The notes: a model not told the origin generated them from the letters alone. Counted from the stretch's first letter, positions 9,336-18,499 are shown. The stretch: 64,000 bases of DNA from an uncultured Clostridium sp. (GCA_948469655.1 CAOKMF010000002.1:43064-107063), one strand, 5' to 3'. Numbers and translations are program-made.

Positions 9336-10208
9336 TTACTTATATTCTTCTTTTAAAAACATTTTATAAACCTCTTTATCAATTTCAAATTCTGGTGTTC
9401 CCATTGCACCTGGTGCTACTTCGTATTTATCAAATACTATTACTATATTTCCATCTTCTGAAAAATAAAATTCTTGATTTTCTTCTATTGTTTTAAAATT
9501 CCAATCTTCTATATTATTATTAACCCAATATACTACACTTTCATCTTCTGTCATCCTTGAAAGCATCTGTCTTTTTATCTCATTGCTCATATTCTCTTTA
9601 AAATCATCACTTACAAATAACTCTGCTAATGTTATTATTTTATCTTTTTTCTTATCGACATGATAAATTTTATATCTTATATTGCTTCCTGCTCTAACTT
9701 CTGATAGTTCTAATTTTAAAGTAAACCAATCTTCACTATTTTCTAACACTTCTGATTCCAACTTAACTGAAAGATGATTTTCTGGATCTTTTTCTTCCTT
9801 ATACATATCTATTATTCTTTGAGTAAGTTCATTTACATCATCATTTACGATTTGGCTTGTTTTATCTTCGTCCTCTATTACAGGAATTTCTATATCTAAT
9901 TCACTCTTTCCTTCTTTTTCAAAATATCTTCTTATAGTAATAGCTTTTACTATATTACCAACTACTGGTATTCCTTGCATAGCATACGAAATATCGTTGC
10001 TAGTATTAGGTAATATTAGTAACACTAAAACTATCATTGCTGATGCAAGTTTAAAGGTAATTCTAAATGCTGGTTTCTTATTAACTCCTTTATGATTATA
10101 TTCTAATCCATTTAAGGTTTCATCAATAATTTTACTAAAATTATCTGGTGCTTTTACATTTTCACTTTTCACTGCTTTTTTTATCTTCATATCTTGAAAG
10201 AATTTCAT
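9336..10208 (-). CDS. rsiV: RsiV-like anti-sigma factor
   Basis: 290 residues: a cytoplasmic N-terminus of about 70 residues, one transmembrane segment (LASAMIVLVLLILPNTSN, about 52-70) and a large extracellular domain. The C-terminal segment VFDKYEVAPGAMGTPEFEI is the DUF3298 hallmark seen in RsiV. In Bacillus subtilis and Clostridioides difficile RsiV is a lysozyme receptor that holds SigV inactive until lysozyme binding triggers its cleavage. The gene overlaps the sigma gene by four bases, as expected for a coupled sigma/anti-sigma pair. It has no skip site. Confidence 0.85.
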   Translation of the reverse strand: MKFFQDMKIKKAVKSENVKAPDNFSKIIDETLNGLEYNHKGVNKKPAFRITFKLASAMIVLVLLILPNTSNDISYAMQGIPVVGNIVKAITIRRYFEKEGKSELDIEIPVIEDEDKTSQIVNDDVNELTQRIIDMYKEEKDPENHLSVKLESEVLENSEDWFTLKLELSEVRAGSNIRYKIYHVDKKKDKIITLAELFVSDDFKENMSNEIKRQMLSRMTEDESVVYWVNNNIEDWNFKTIEENQEFYFSEDGNIVIVFDKYEVAPGAMGTPEFEIDKEVYKMFLKEEYK

Positions 10209-10675
10209 TTTTTTATAATCTCCTTTATCTTTTCTCTTCCTCTTGATAACTGTTTTTTTATAGCATCAACTTTACTTCCAGTTATGGTACTTATTTCTTT
10301 TATTGATAAATCTTCATAATAAAATAAAGTTATTACTGTTCTATATGGATTATCTAACTTTTGTATTGCATTCCAAATAGTCAAATTTGTATCAATATCT
10401 GTTTTATCTGCTTGCATATTTTCATCTTCAATATTCAAACAATACTTCTTGCCATTTAGTATTTCAATCGATGTATTTTTCAATATTCTATAAATCCAAG
10501 CCTTAAATTTTCGCTTATCTTTTAGATTTTCTAATTCTTTATATGCTCTACAAATTGTTTCTTGTACTGCATCTTCTACATCTGATTCATTTCTTAATAT
10601 ACTATATGAAAGTCTATACATTCCATTTTCTAACTTTTTTATATTCTCGCAAAACCAACTTTTAGTATCTGTCAT
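10205..10675 (-). CDS. sigV: ECF sigma factor, SigV-like
   Basis: 156 residues with ECF region 2 (RLSYSILRNESDVEDAVQETICRAY; the DVEDAVQET signature) and region 4 (LFYYEDLSIKEISTITGSKVDAIKKQLSRGREKI). It lacks region 1.1 and 3 as all ECF factors do. It directs RNA polymerase to stress promoters when its anti-sigma partner, encoded immediately downstream with overlapping ends, is removed. The neighbour upstream is a polysaccharide deacetylase, matching the arrangement of the C. difficile csfV locus. The start is preceded by GAAGGAGG. Confidence 0.88.
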   Translation of the reverse strand: MTDTKSWFCENIKKLENGMYRLSYSILRNESDVEDAVQETICRAYKELENLKDKRKFKAWIYRILKNTSIEILNGKKYCLNIEDENMQADKTDIDTNLTIWNAIQKLDNPYRTVITLFYYEDLSIKEISTITGSKVDAIKKQLSRGREKIKEIIKK

Positions 10676-10774
10676 TAGTATAAGCCTCCTTCTTCAAGAT
10701 ATATTATAACATTACTTAAATACTTTTGTATACTCTATTTTAATGTTATATGGTCTTGCAATAATTTTACAGAT

Positions 10775-12301
10775 TTAATTATTTACTGAATGGGTTACCA
10801 TAGCTGTACTTTCTGTAATTTCACTAAAAGTATATCCATTACTAATTCCATAATCAATAATATCTTCTAAAGCATTTAAAGTTTTAGTATTTCCATTAAA
10901 ATCATGCATTAATACCACATTACTTCTAGATTTGCTTAAATTACTAACTACATTGTCATAAACATCAGCTGAACTCTTAGCTTCTCCTACATCTCCAGAC
11001 GATACATTCCAATCAAAATATTTATATCCATTATCAAGAACTGTTTTTGTTAATCTTGACATTATACCTGGATTATATCTGCTTACAGTATTAGAGCTTC
11101 CACCTGGAAATCTAGTTATTGTGGCATTATAGCCAGTAGATTTTTTTATTTTATCTTGCAATTTTCTTATATTTTGCATATAAATTTCTTCTGATTTATA
11201 TATTTCTTTATAATTATGTGAATATCCATGAATTGCGACTGTATGTCCCTCATTTATTTCTCTTTTTACTATTTCTTCTTTTGCCCCATCATAATTTAAT
11301 ATAAAAAATGTTGCTTTTACATTCTTTTTCTTTAAAATATCTAGTATTTTAGGAGTTATACTTGTAGAAGGTCCATCATCAAAAGTTAGATATATTACGC
11401 CTTTCTGTCCATTTTCTCCTGTTTTTGCTTGAACAGGCTGATTTATAACTGAAACAGTTCTTTTCTTAATAGCAACATTTCCTTTAGAATCAGAAACTTT
11501 ATAAGTAATGGTGTAAGTACCATTTTTAGAAGTATCTACACTGCCTTCTATTTCCATTTTTTCTGTTAAATCTCCGTCTTTTTCATCTACTGCTTTTGCT
11601 CCTTGTTCTTTATAGTTATTTCCTTTTATTACAGAAACCTTTTCTTTTCCATTTAATGTAAGAACAGGTGCAATATCATCAATAAAATTTACTATTCTTG
11701 TTTTTGTGCTTAAATTTCCTGCATTATCAGAAACTGTATATTTTATTTCTATTTGATTTTCACTTATCTCTTTTCTTTCTATATAAATTTTATCTGTAAT
11801 GTCTCCATCATAATTATCAGTTGCAGTAACTCCTATTTCTTCATATTCTTTGCTATAAGATAAATTTACAACTTCTTCTCCTTTTAATACAATCTCTGGA
11901 GATGTTTTATCTACTACTCTTATAATATGTTTTTCATAATACTTTCCAACAAGCATTGGTACTTCGTATTCAATCTCATAATCTCCTACTGTATTATAAT
12001 CTATCTCTCCTATTATTTTTACATTATCAGAAACATTCTGACATAGATAACTTGTTTTAGGTGTTTCTATTTGTTTATTGCTATTTACTTCTATTTCTAC
12101 TACATCTTGAATCTCTAATCTTGGATTTGCTAATGCAAATGTAGTGGGAATACTTATAAATAGCAATAATTCTAGGGCTATTAAAAATCTAATAGACTTT
12201 TTAATTTTTTTCTCTTTTTTCCCTTTACATATTTTTGTAAGTAATAATGATACTATTACTGTAATTAATACTTCTATTATAATTATCATCTTTTGCTTCA
12301 T
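10775..12301 (-). CDS. membrane-anchored polysaccharide (peptidoglycan) deacetylase with Ig-like repeats
   Basis: 508 residues. There are two N-terminal hydrophobic segments (about 5-22 and 36-58), then three beta-rich repeats of the DUF5011 type (YEEIGVTATDNYDGDIT, YKEQGAKAVDEKDGDLT), then a NodB catalytic domain. Motifs: TFDDGPS (catalytic Asp plus metal Asp), HGYSHNY (metal histidines), RFPGGS, FDWNVSSGD and LMHDF. Removal of acetyl groups from peptidoglycan blocks lysozyme, and the PdaV enzyme of C. difficile is controlled by SigV in the same way. Here it lies next to a SigV/RsiV pair on a mobile element, so lysozyme resistance is the likely role. Confidence 0.9.
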   Translation of the reverse strand: MKQKMIIIIEVLITVIVSLLLTKICKGKKEKKIKKSIRFLIALELLLFISIPTTFALANPRLEIQDVVEIEVNSNKQIETPKTSYLCQNVSDNVKIIGEIDYNTVGDYEIEYEVPMLVGKYYEKHIIRVVDKTSPEIVLKGEEVVNLSYSKEYEEIGVTATDNYDGDITDKIYIERKEISENQIEIKYTVSDNAGNLSTKTRIVNFIDDIAPVLTLNGKEKVSVIKGNNYKEQGAKAVDEKDGDLTEKMEIEGSVDTSKNGTYTITYKVSDSKGNVAIKKRTVSVINQPVQAKTGENGQKGVIYLTFDDGPSTSITPKILDILKKKNVKATFFILNYDGAKEEIVKREINEGHTVAIHGYSHNYKEIYKSEEIYMQNIRKLQDKIKKSTGYNATITRFPGGSSNTVSRYNPGIMSRLTKTVLDNGYKYFDWNVSSGDVGEAKSSADVYDNVVSNLSKSRSNVVLMHDFNGNTKTLNALEDIIDYGISNGYTFSEITESTAMVTHSVNN

Positions 12302-12650
12302 CTCCTAATATATATTTTTCTCTATATATTGTATGATAATTTTTTTCATCAAAAAGTGACAATTATTTTAAAAATATTTTTTATAAAATTTCCTCCTTAC
12401 AAATTATTAACTTTTGTTAGCATCACATAATAAAAGACAGATAAATTCCAATCTGTCATACAAATTACTATTTCTCTTTTACTACAACAATATAAAAACT
12501 AATAATATCTTTATTAAATATAATATCACGCAGGAAAGTGTTAATAAGAAGCACCCAAAACACATAAAAGGTCAAGCCTTTTAGCTTATTAAGTTTGATT
12601 TTTTCTATTAAGTTTTTAATAAAATTCCCTTGCATGGGAATTTTACTATT
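12302..12650. other. 349-bp AT-rich intergenic region with small hairpins
   Basis: I see no gene here. It contains a hairpin gacagat/atctgtc (12436-12457), a hairpin aaaggtcaagccttt (about 12568) and the terminator at 12621-12644. The promoter of the deacetylase-sigma-anti-sigma operon should lie just upstream of 12301, but I cannot assign it. Confidence 0.5.
12621..12644 (-). terminator. hairpin terminator of the 12651 gene
   Basis: The arms aaaattccc and gggaatttt enclose six bases directly downstream of the hypothetical gene. Confidence 0.6.
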
Positions 12651-13220
12651 TTATAGTATTAAAATCAATTTATTATCTTGTATAGCTTCTTGTTCTCCTT
12701 TATCATTTGTTATGCATTCATCAATATATTGTTTGTTGAATAAATCTTTATATATTACCTTACTATATGAAATATTTGCTTTATAAATTTTTCGACCTTC
12801 ATATATATCTTTATACAAAAATACAATAGTTACAGTTTGTCCTTTTCCTATAGATAATCTTGTTATTCCTGCATTAATTTTCGGTTCTATTATATTTGTT
12901 TCTTCTATATTTCCTTCTTCTATATAATTGTATTTTATTTCTAATTTCAAATTATTAATATCAATAATAGCTATACTTTCTCCCTGATTTATTATTTCTA
13001 TTGCTATATATTCATCAACATCTTGTTTATCTAAGTTATTTGTTGGATGAATAAAAACTGTATTATCTATTTGTTCCTCATTAAAAAATTCTTTTTTTAG
13101 ATAAACAAAGCGTACATCTAAATACGGTCTTTGACCATATCTTATAATTTTTGTATTCTCTTCTCTATCTTTGTTAGTTATTATATCATATTTTATATAA
13201 TTTTCAACATTCCAGAACAA
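12651..13220 (-). CDS. hypothetical protein within the mobile element
   Basis: 189 residues from a TTG start; the frame is open for about 15 more codons upstream (KNQYFLQKKENLFWNVENY) without an ATG, so the N-terminus is uncertain. It is rich in Ile, Asn and Glu with alternating hydrophobic residues, suggesting a beta-structured protein (IAIEIINQGESIAIIDI, RLSIGKGQTVTIVFLY). It has no signal peptide. It is divergent from the PemK/MazF-like gene, separated by about 80 bases. I recognise no family. Confidence 0.5.
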   Translation of the reverse strand: MFWNVENYIKYDIITNKDREENTKIIRYGQRPYLDVRFVYLKKEFFNEEQIDNTVFIHPTNNLDKQDVDEYIAIEIINQGESIAIIDINNLKLEIKYNYIEEGNIEETNIIEPKINAGITRLSIGKGQTVTIVFLYKDIYEGRKIYKANISYSKVIYKDLFNKQYIDECITNDKGEQEAIQDNKLILIL

Positions 13221-13299
13221 ATTTTCTTTTTTCTGTAAAAAATATTGATTTTTTGTATATTTTTGTTATAATAAATAATATAGAAATGATGTTTGATAT

Positions 13300-13842
13300 A
13301 TGCAGGAATTCTTAGATATTTTAAATAGTGCTAAGACTAGCTTAGATACTTACTATGAAACACATAAAAATGAAAATTTTTATAATAAAAGAAATACACC
13401 TAAGGACTATCTTGAATGGGTTGATAAGAAGACTAAAATCATAATGAATTCACTAGAATTTATAAATAAATCTAAAAAATATATTATTCGTGGAGATATT
13501 GTTTGGATTGAATTTGGTTTTAACATTGGTGAAGAATTTAGTGGCAGACATCCTGCTTTAGTCTTAAAAAATGGTGGTAAAACACTATTAGTTTTGCCTA
13601 TAACAAGTAAACAGCCTACTGAAAAACAACTTGCTAGTAAAACCTACGTTGAACTTGGCAAAATATATAACTTTAAAGAAATGAGAAGATGGATAAATAT
13701 ATTTAATATTAGTCCTATCAGTATAGAAAGAATAGATTTTACAACTAAAAAAGGAAATGTTAAAGGTACTGATTTAGATGCTATTTCAAAAGCTTTTCTT
13801 GATTCTGATTTATTCAAATATTTACCATCTAAAAATAATTAA
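13300..13842 (+). CDS. PemK/MazF-like protein
   Basis: 180 residues. A helical N-terminal region (about 1-55) is followed by a PemK/MazF-type barrel: GDIVWIEFGFNIGEEFSGRHPALVLKN and LVLPITSK, then MRRWINIFNISPISIERID. The GDIV...RPALV-like and P(I/L)TS elements are hallmarks of these endoribonuclease toxins. The sequence is longer than classic MazF, and no protein antitoxin gene is next to it. A structured non-coding segment lies directly downstream (see 13905-13993). It could be an orphan toxin, a regulated RNase or a phage-defence effector. Confidence 0.7.
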   Translation: MQEFLDILNSAKTSLDTYYETHKNENFYNKRNTPKDYLEWVDKKTKIIMNSLEFINKSKKYIIRGDIVWIEFGFNIGEEFSGRHPALVLKNGGKTLLVLPITSKQPTEKQLASKTYVELGKIYNFKEMRRWINIFNISPISIERIDFTTKKGNVKGTDLDAISKAFLDSDLFKYLPSKNN

Positions 13843-13904
13843 AAGTTTTTTTGCATAAAATCCTTGATTTTTACATAAAAATATAGTATCATTTAATCAA
13901 TATG

Positions 13905-13993
13905 AAATCTATTTAATTAGATGACTGAGAAGGCTTACTTCGGTAAGCAGTTATGATTAAGAATGTAGCTCATATAGAAATATATGAGCTACA
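13905..13993 (+). ncRNA. candidate structured RNA downstream of the PemK/MazF-like gene
   Basis: The segment contains a stable hairpin gcttac-ttcg-gtaagc (13933-13948) with a UUCG-type tetraloop, enclosed by weaker pairing between atgactg and cagttat. A 13-bp terminator-like hairpin (tgtagctcatata / tatatgagctaca, 13964-13993) followed by a T run comes next. It may be a short independent transcript, the 3' UTR of the toxin-like gene or simply a terminator. Confidence 0.45.
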
Positions 13994-14073
13994 GTTTTTA
14001 TATAAACATTTCTATTTGTAATTCCTCCTCTTGCTAATTTTTAATGAATTCAAATTATCCCAAGCATTTTCCA

Positions 14074-14102
14074 CACACTCTACTTTGACTCAAACCTTCT
14101 GG
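14074..14102. other. right attachment junction
   Basis: The attP half-arm cacactctacttt at 14074-14086 and core ccttctgg at 14095-14102, followed by the coding sequence for HNIPEG of the ZIP gene. Confidence 0.8.
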
Positions 14103-14454
14103 AATATTATGTAGTGTAACAGAGAATAAAAGCATATTAAGCTTCTTGCCATCTTTTCTTTTTTCAATGCTTTCAGCAATTTTATTAACTATTAATAAAA
14201 ATACTACTCCAAAAATTAGTCCGAAGTGCTGCTGGAATCCAAACAGCTTTATATTTTCCTTCTGCCATTTCAACAGATGGTAGTATTAGTGACCAAACTG
14301 ATGCTGCGATCATAACTCCTGCCGCAAAGCCTACTATTATCTTTTGGAATTTCTCATTCATATTTTTTCTAAGGAAAAATACTAAGCTACTTCCAAAACT
14401 TGTTCCAGCAAAAGGTATTAAAATTCCTGCTATACTATATAACACGTCGTACAC
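14095..14454 (-). pseudogene. ZIP-family metal transporter, N-terminal part (gene split by mobile element)
   Basis: GTG start at 14454 with AGAAAGGA upstream. Encodes YSIAGILIPFAGTSFGSSLV, FAAGVMIAASVWSLILPS, a skip site at 14221-14223 joining ...WIPAAL to GLIFGVVFLLIVNK, then LFSVTLHNIPEG, where the element begins. HNIPEG is the metal-binding signature of helix IV in ZIP transporters. The rest of the gene is at 6746-7152. As inserted, the frame runs a few codons into the element (SQSRVCGKCLG) and stops. Confidence 0.9.
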
Positions 14455-14474
14455 TTTTTATCGCATTCCTTTCT

Positions 14475-14620
14475 AAGGCATACTCTAAATTTGGACAAGA
14501 ATTAGTATATTACTAGGCATTTCAAATTCAAAAAGCGGATACGTACTTTTGTACTTTGAGCATTTTTGATATTTGAAATAACGACGTAAGATGCTGATTA
14601 TTGTTCAAATTTTCCTCCTA
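14475..14620. repeat. dispersed palindromic repeat, copy 1
   Basis: A long imperfect hairpin with outer arms like tttggacaagaat / attattgttcaaa and an inner gtacttttgtac. It shares agaattagtatatt, ctaggca, aacg-c-gtaagatgctg and attatt-ttcaaa with the copy at 34740-34872, and more loosely with 40788-40912. It contains no gene. Confidence 0.6.
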
Positions 14621-14646
14621 TATTATATAATATGCAGGCCTTTTTA

Positions 14647-15828
14647 TTATGTTAATATATCACTTCCATACAACAATTCATTTGCGTAATCTTCTATATC
14701 TTCAAGCAAAAAGTACATTTTTCTTGTTTTATCTGGATAAATAATATACCTGTCTCCCATTCTTACTTCTCCACCCTTATCTGATACTAGCACTTCATAA
14801 TCATTTATTTTTATTTTAATAGCATTATTGTATTCTTCTGTTATGTCTCGTTCACTTATATAATCTCTTTCTTGCAGGTCAGAATATACAATAGGGGTTG
14901 TTAGTTTCTCAATAATATCTTTATCCGTTATTTCTACCAATTTACTTGGACTTTCTATTATTATTTTATCTGTACTAAACATTCTATCTTTTTCTTCACT
15001 ATCATAGAAAGCAAGTTCCAAAATATAATATAATTCTTCCACTCCATAAACTTTATACTTTATTCCATCTTTAATGCAAAAATTTTTAGTGCTATCATCA
15101 TATTGCCAAATTTCTATTCCGTTATTAAAATTTATCTTGTACTTTGGTCCTTCAGGAATGTCAGTACCATTCCAATTCACCATATAATTTGGTTCTTTTT
15201 TATCTGTATCTTCATAAATTCCTTTAACTCCAATATCTTTGCAGTCCTTTAAAAAATATTTTAATGCTGTTTTTCTTATAATGTTTACCTGTTTATTTTC
15301 ATTATTTGTAATTGTTATCTTGTCTGTATTAAACATTTTTGCATCTTCTGTAAGTTTTTCATCTACTATGCTTTCTATCTTTTTTAATGGCTTCACATCT
15401 ATTTTGGTAATAAATTCCTTATCATTATCATGTATATTAATATATCCATTATGAAAACTATCCATTTTAATTCTTATATTATATCCAAAATCAATCTCAT
15501 ACTTTCCATCTATATATAACATAATTCCTGCTTTTGTTTCGTTAGTTAGTTTCTTATTTGAAATACTATCTACTAATTCATTTATTAGTTCTTCATCTGT
15601 TATTTCAATTTCAAATCCTTCTTTTGTTGCTATTACATCTCCATAATAATAGTTTACCTTTATACTTTCAGGCTTCTCAACGACTACCGTCTCATAAACT
15701 AAAGGTCTATTTACAATAACATTAGCATTATGCATAATTAAAATCGCTACACCTAAAGCAAATATACAAACTACTAATAATACAATAATTGATATTTTGA
15801 GCCTTCTTTTTTCCTTATCTTGCTCCAT
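14647..15828 (-). CDS. membrane-anchored hypothetical protein
   Basis: About 393 residues from the ATG at 15828, which has TAGGAG upstream; the longer open frame to 15930 has no good leader and crosses a terminator hairpin. After a basic start (MEQDKEKRRLK) comes one transmembrane helix (ISIIVLLVVCIFALGVAILIM), then a long extracellular domain with two similar halves, each with a KITI/KIII...ITNN/VEIT pattern near FNTDKITI and FSTDKIII. I recognise no family. It has no skip site. Confidence 0.65.
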   Translation of the reverse strand: MEQDKEKRRLKISIIVLLVVCIFALGVAILIMHNANVIVNRPLVYETVVVEKPESIKVNYYYGDVIATKEGFEIEITDEELINELVDSISNKKLTNETKAGIMLYIDGKYEIDFGYNIRIKMDSFHNGYINIHDNDKEFITKIDVKPLKKIESIVDEKLTEDAKMFNTDKITITNNENKQVNIIRKTALKYFLKDCKDIGVKGIYEDTDKKEPNYMVNWNGTDIPEGPKYKINFNNGIEIWQYDDSTKNFCIKDGIKYKVYGVEELYYILELAFYDSEEKDRMFSTDKIIIESPSKLVEITDKDIIEKLTTPIVYSDLQERDYISERDITEEYNNAIKIKINDYEVLVSDKGGEVRMGDRYIIYPDKTRKMYFLLEDIEDYANELLYGSDILT

Positions 15829-15861
15829 ATAATTATTTCTCCTAACTTTAGAAAAATGACT

Positions 15862-15889
15862 CCGGGCTGTAATTTCCCGAAGTCTTTGT
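15862..15889 (-). terminator. terminator of the metal ATPase operon
   Basis: The arms gacttcggg and cccggagtc (G-T tolerant) are followed on the - strand by attttt, downstream of the P-type ATPase. Confidence 0.6.
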
Positions 15890-15946
15890 TTACTATACAC
15901 AGTATAACAAACCATAAATAAATATGTCAAGCTGTTATACCTTATT

Positions 15947-17787
15947 TTATTTACCTTTAAGTACTCTTAAAGCATTTATAATTGCAATAACCGATACACC
16001 TACATCTGCAAAAACTGCTTCCCACATTGTTGATATTCCGTATGGCACTTAAGGCTAATACAAGCACTTTTATAAAAATAGCAAATACTATATTTTGTCT
16101 AACAATTCTCATTGTCTTTTTTGATAAGTGAATAGCGTTTACTATCTTTGATGGCTCATCTGTCATTAATACAACATCTGCTGCTTCTATTGCAGCATCT
16201 GAACCAAGTCCACCCATTGCAATTCCTATATCAGAAATAGCTAAAACTGGCGCATCATTTATTCCGGTCTCCTACAAATGCAAGTTTACCTTTTTTGCTC
16301 TTTTCTTTTAATAATTCTTCTACTTTTAAAACCTTTCCATCTGGTAATAATTCTGTATACACTTTATCTAATCCTAAGCTTTTTGCCACACTTTCACCAA
16401 CATTTTTTCTGTCTCCTGTTAGCATTACTGTTTGTTTAATATTATTTTTCTTTAGGTTTTTAATTGCACTTATTGAATCTTCTTTTATTTTATCTGCTAT
16501 TAAAATATATCCTACATATTTTCCTTCTATTGCTACATATAAAATTGTTCCTATATCGTTGCATTTTGTAAATTTTATTTGTCTTTCATTCATTAATTTT
16601 TCATTTCCAACTAATACATCTTGCTCCCCTATTTTAGAAGCAATTCCAAGCCCTGATAGTTCTTCTACTTTTATTATTTGCTTTTCATCAATTTCTTTAC
16701 CATACGCTTTTTTTACTGATAAGCCAATTGGATGGTTAGAATAATTTTCACTATATGCTACAATTTTTAATAATTCTTCTTCAGTTATATCTATTGCTTT
16801 AACTTTTTGTACTTCAAAAACTCCTTCTGTTAATGTTCCTGTTTTGTCAAACACTACTACTTCAGTATTTGCCAAAGCTTCTAGATAGTTACTTCCTTTT
16901 ATTAAAATACCTATCTTAGATGCTCCACCTATTCCGCCAAAGAAACTTAATGGTATTGAAATAACTAATGCGCAAGGACAAGATACTACTAAGAATGATA
17001 ACGCTCTATATAGCCAATCTGAAAATAATGCGTCTTTTATGATAAGTGGTGGTAATATTGCAAGAATCACCGCAATAATTACAACAGCTGGTGTATAGTA
17101 CCTTGCAAATTTTGTAATAAAGTTTTCTGATTTAGATTTTTTGCTACTCGCATTTTCGACTAAATCTAATATTTTACTTACTGTAGATTCACCATATTCT
17201 TTTGTCACTTCTATTTTTATAACACCATTTAAGTTGATGCATCCACTTAGTACTTCTTCCCCTTCTTTTACTTCTTTTGGTAGGCTTTCACCTGTTAACG
17301 CTTTTGTATCAAGACTTGATTTTCCGTCTATTACATAACCATCTAGTGGTATTCTTTCTCCTGGTTTAACTACAATTATTTCATGGAGTTTTACATCATC
17401 TGGGTCTACTTTTTGAATTTTTCCATCTCTTTCTACATTTGCAAAATCAGGCCTAATATCCATTAAACTTGAAATTGATTTTCTTGATTTATCTACTGCA
17501 TAACTTTGAAACAATTCTCCTACTTGATAAAAAAGCATCACTGCTACTGCTTCTGGAAATTCTCCAATTCCAAATGCTCCTATTGTTGCAACTGTCATTA
17601 AGAAGTTTTCATCAAATACTTTCCCTCTTGTAATATTTCTTATTGCTTTTTTTACAATTTCCACCCCAACTATAATATAAGCTACAACATATATTAAATT
17701 ATTAATTAATTGATTATTAAAATTTATTAGAAGAGCTATAAGAAATAGCAAAACAGCTATTATAATCTTAATTCCTTTTTTCTTCAT
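15947..17787 (-). CDS. P1B-type heavy-metal ATPase (Zn/Cd/Pb type)
   Basis: Metal-efflux pump of the cytoplasmic membrane. Motifs: [10 protein letters not shown] (actuator), [10 protein letters not shown] (metal site CPC), DKTGTLTEG (phosphorylated Asp), SNHPIG (HP locus) and MLTGDRKN. A skip site at 16264-16266 gives [23 protein letters not shown], the invariant hinge motif; a second at 16038-16040 gives ...[26 protein letters not shown]. Removing two bases leaves 613 codons, 612 residues. The usual N-terminal HMA domain is absent but is encoded separately just upstream. It forms an operon with the HMA gene and an ArsR repressor. Confidence 0.93.
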
Positions 17788-17799
17788 ATTGTTAGCCTC

Positions 17800-18024
17800 C
17801 TACATTTCTTCTATTTCTACATCTGGTTCTTCTTTTTTAATAACCTTTTTTACTTTTTGTAATATCTCTTCTTTTCTTTCGTCATCATACTCAAGCTCCA
17901 TTCTTTGTGTCATAAAGCTTATATTTGCATTTTCTATACCATCTATTTTTTGTATCATTCTTTCTAACTCATTTGCACAATTTGCACAATCTAAACCTTT
18001 AATTTTAAATTTAATTTTCATCAT
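17800..18024 (-). CDS. stand-alone HMA metal-binding protein
   Basis: 74 residues. The fold pattern is that of heavy-metal-associated domains, with KGLDCANCANELERMI carrying the CxxC metal ligands. In many pumps this domain is fused to the ATPase; here it ends twelve bases before the ATPase start, so it probably delivers metal to the pump or regulates it. Third possibility: it acts as a buffer. It has no skip site. Confidence 0.88.
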   Translation of the reverse strand: MMKIKFKIKGLDCANCANELERMIQKIDGIENANISFMTQRMELEYDDERKEEILQKVKKVIKKEEPDVEIEEM

Positions 18025-18032
18025 TTTACCTC

Positions 18033-18395
18033 CTATTTTTTGTGTTCAATATGCTCTGTACCTATTTCAAATACTTCTTTTACATGGTCATCATCAAGCA
18101 TATAAAATACTTCTTTACCTTGTTTTTTACATTTTACTATTCCACTTCTTCTTAGTGTTCCAAGTTGATGTGAAATTGAAGATTTACTCATACCAAGTAC
18201 ATTTGCAATATCACAAACACACATCTCATTTTGGTCTAGAGCAAACAATATCTTTACTCTTGTTGTATCTCCTAAAATTTTAAAAAACTCTGCAAGCTTG
18301 TTAAATATATCTTGATCTGGCATATTATTTATTGTTCTATCAACTACATCTTTGTGTATCACATTACAATCACATATAAATTCATTCCTTGACAT
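18033..18395 (-). CDS. ArsR/SmtB-family metal-sensing repressor
   Basis: 120 residues with a winged helix (LGDTTRVKILFALDQNEMCVCDIANVLGMSKSSISHQLGTLRRSGIVKCKKQGKEVFYML). MCVCD matches the ELCVCD metal site of CadC/ArsR-type sensors, and the N-terminal CDC adds further thiol ligands as in CadC, so Cd/Pb/Zn sensing is likely. The C-terminal HVKEVFEIGTEHIEHKK could also carry an alpha-5 zinc site. It is first gene of the operon; its probable operator lies just upstream. Confidence 0.88.
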   Translation of the reverse strand: MSRNEFICDCNVIHKDVVDRTINNMPDQDIFNKLAEFFKILGDTTRVKILFALDQNEMCVCDIANVLGMSKSSISHQLGTLRRSGIVKCKKQGKEVFYMLDDDHVKEVFEIGTEHIEHKK

Positions 18396-18433
18396 TTATT
18401 TTGCCTCCTTATTATTATATGTTTTTAATTGAG

Positions 18434-18470
18434 TATTCGTTCAACTATAATATTATTATAGTTGAATATA
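18434..18470 (-). promoter_or_regulatory. probable ArsR/SmtB operator
   Basis: A dyad caactataata/tattatagttg sits in a longer ttcaac...gttgaatat...attcaa context, close to the 12-2-12 type (TTGAA-centred) operators of the family. It is placed immediately upstream of the repressor gene. Confidence 0.65.
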
Positions 18471-18499
18471 TATTCAATTGTCAATAGGATATAACAAAA

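Larger units (their letters stand above)
7153..14102. mobile_element. serine-integrase element (about 6.9 kb) inserted in a ZIP transporter gene
   Basis: The element lies between two copies of an 8-base core (ccttctgg at 7153-7160 and 14095-14102), with a large serine recombinase just inside the left end. The arms inside the element mirror each other around the core: aaagtagaatgtg begins 9 bases inside the left core, and cacactctacttt ends 9 bases inside the right core. This is the symmetry expected of a serine-integrase attP. Cargo from right to left: PemK/MazF-like gene, a hypothetical gene, polysaccharide deacetylase, SigV-like sigma factor, RsiV-like anti-sigma, a 37-residue ORF, integrase. 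No conjugation genes are present. Confidence 0.9.

Noticed and set aside
15829..15930. N-terminal extension of the 14647 gene
   Set aside because: It would cross the ATPase terminator hairpin; the ATG at 15828 has TAGGAG and begins the basic pre-helix segment.
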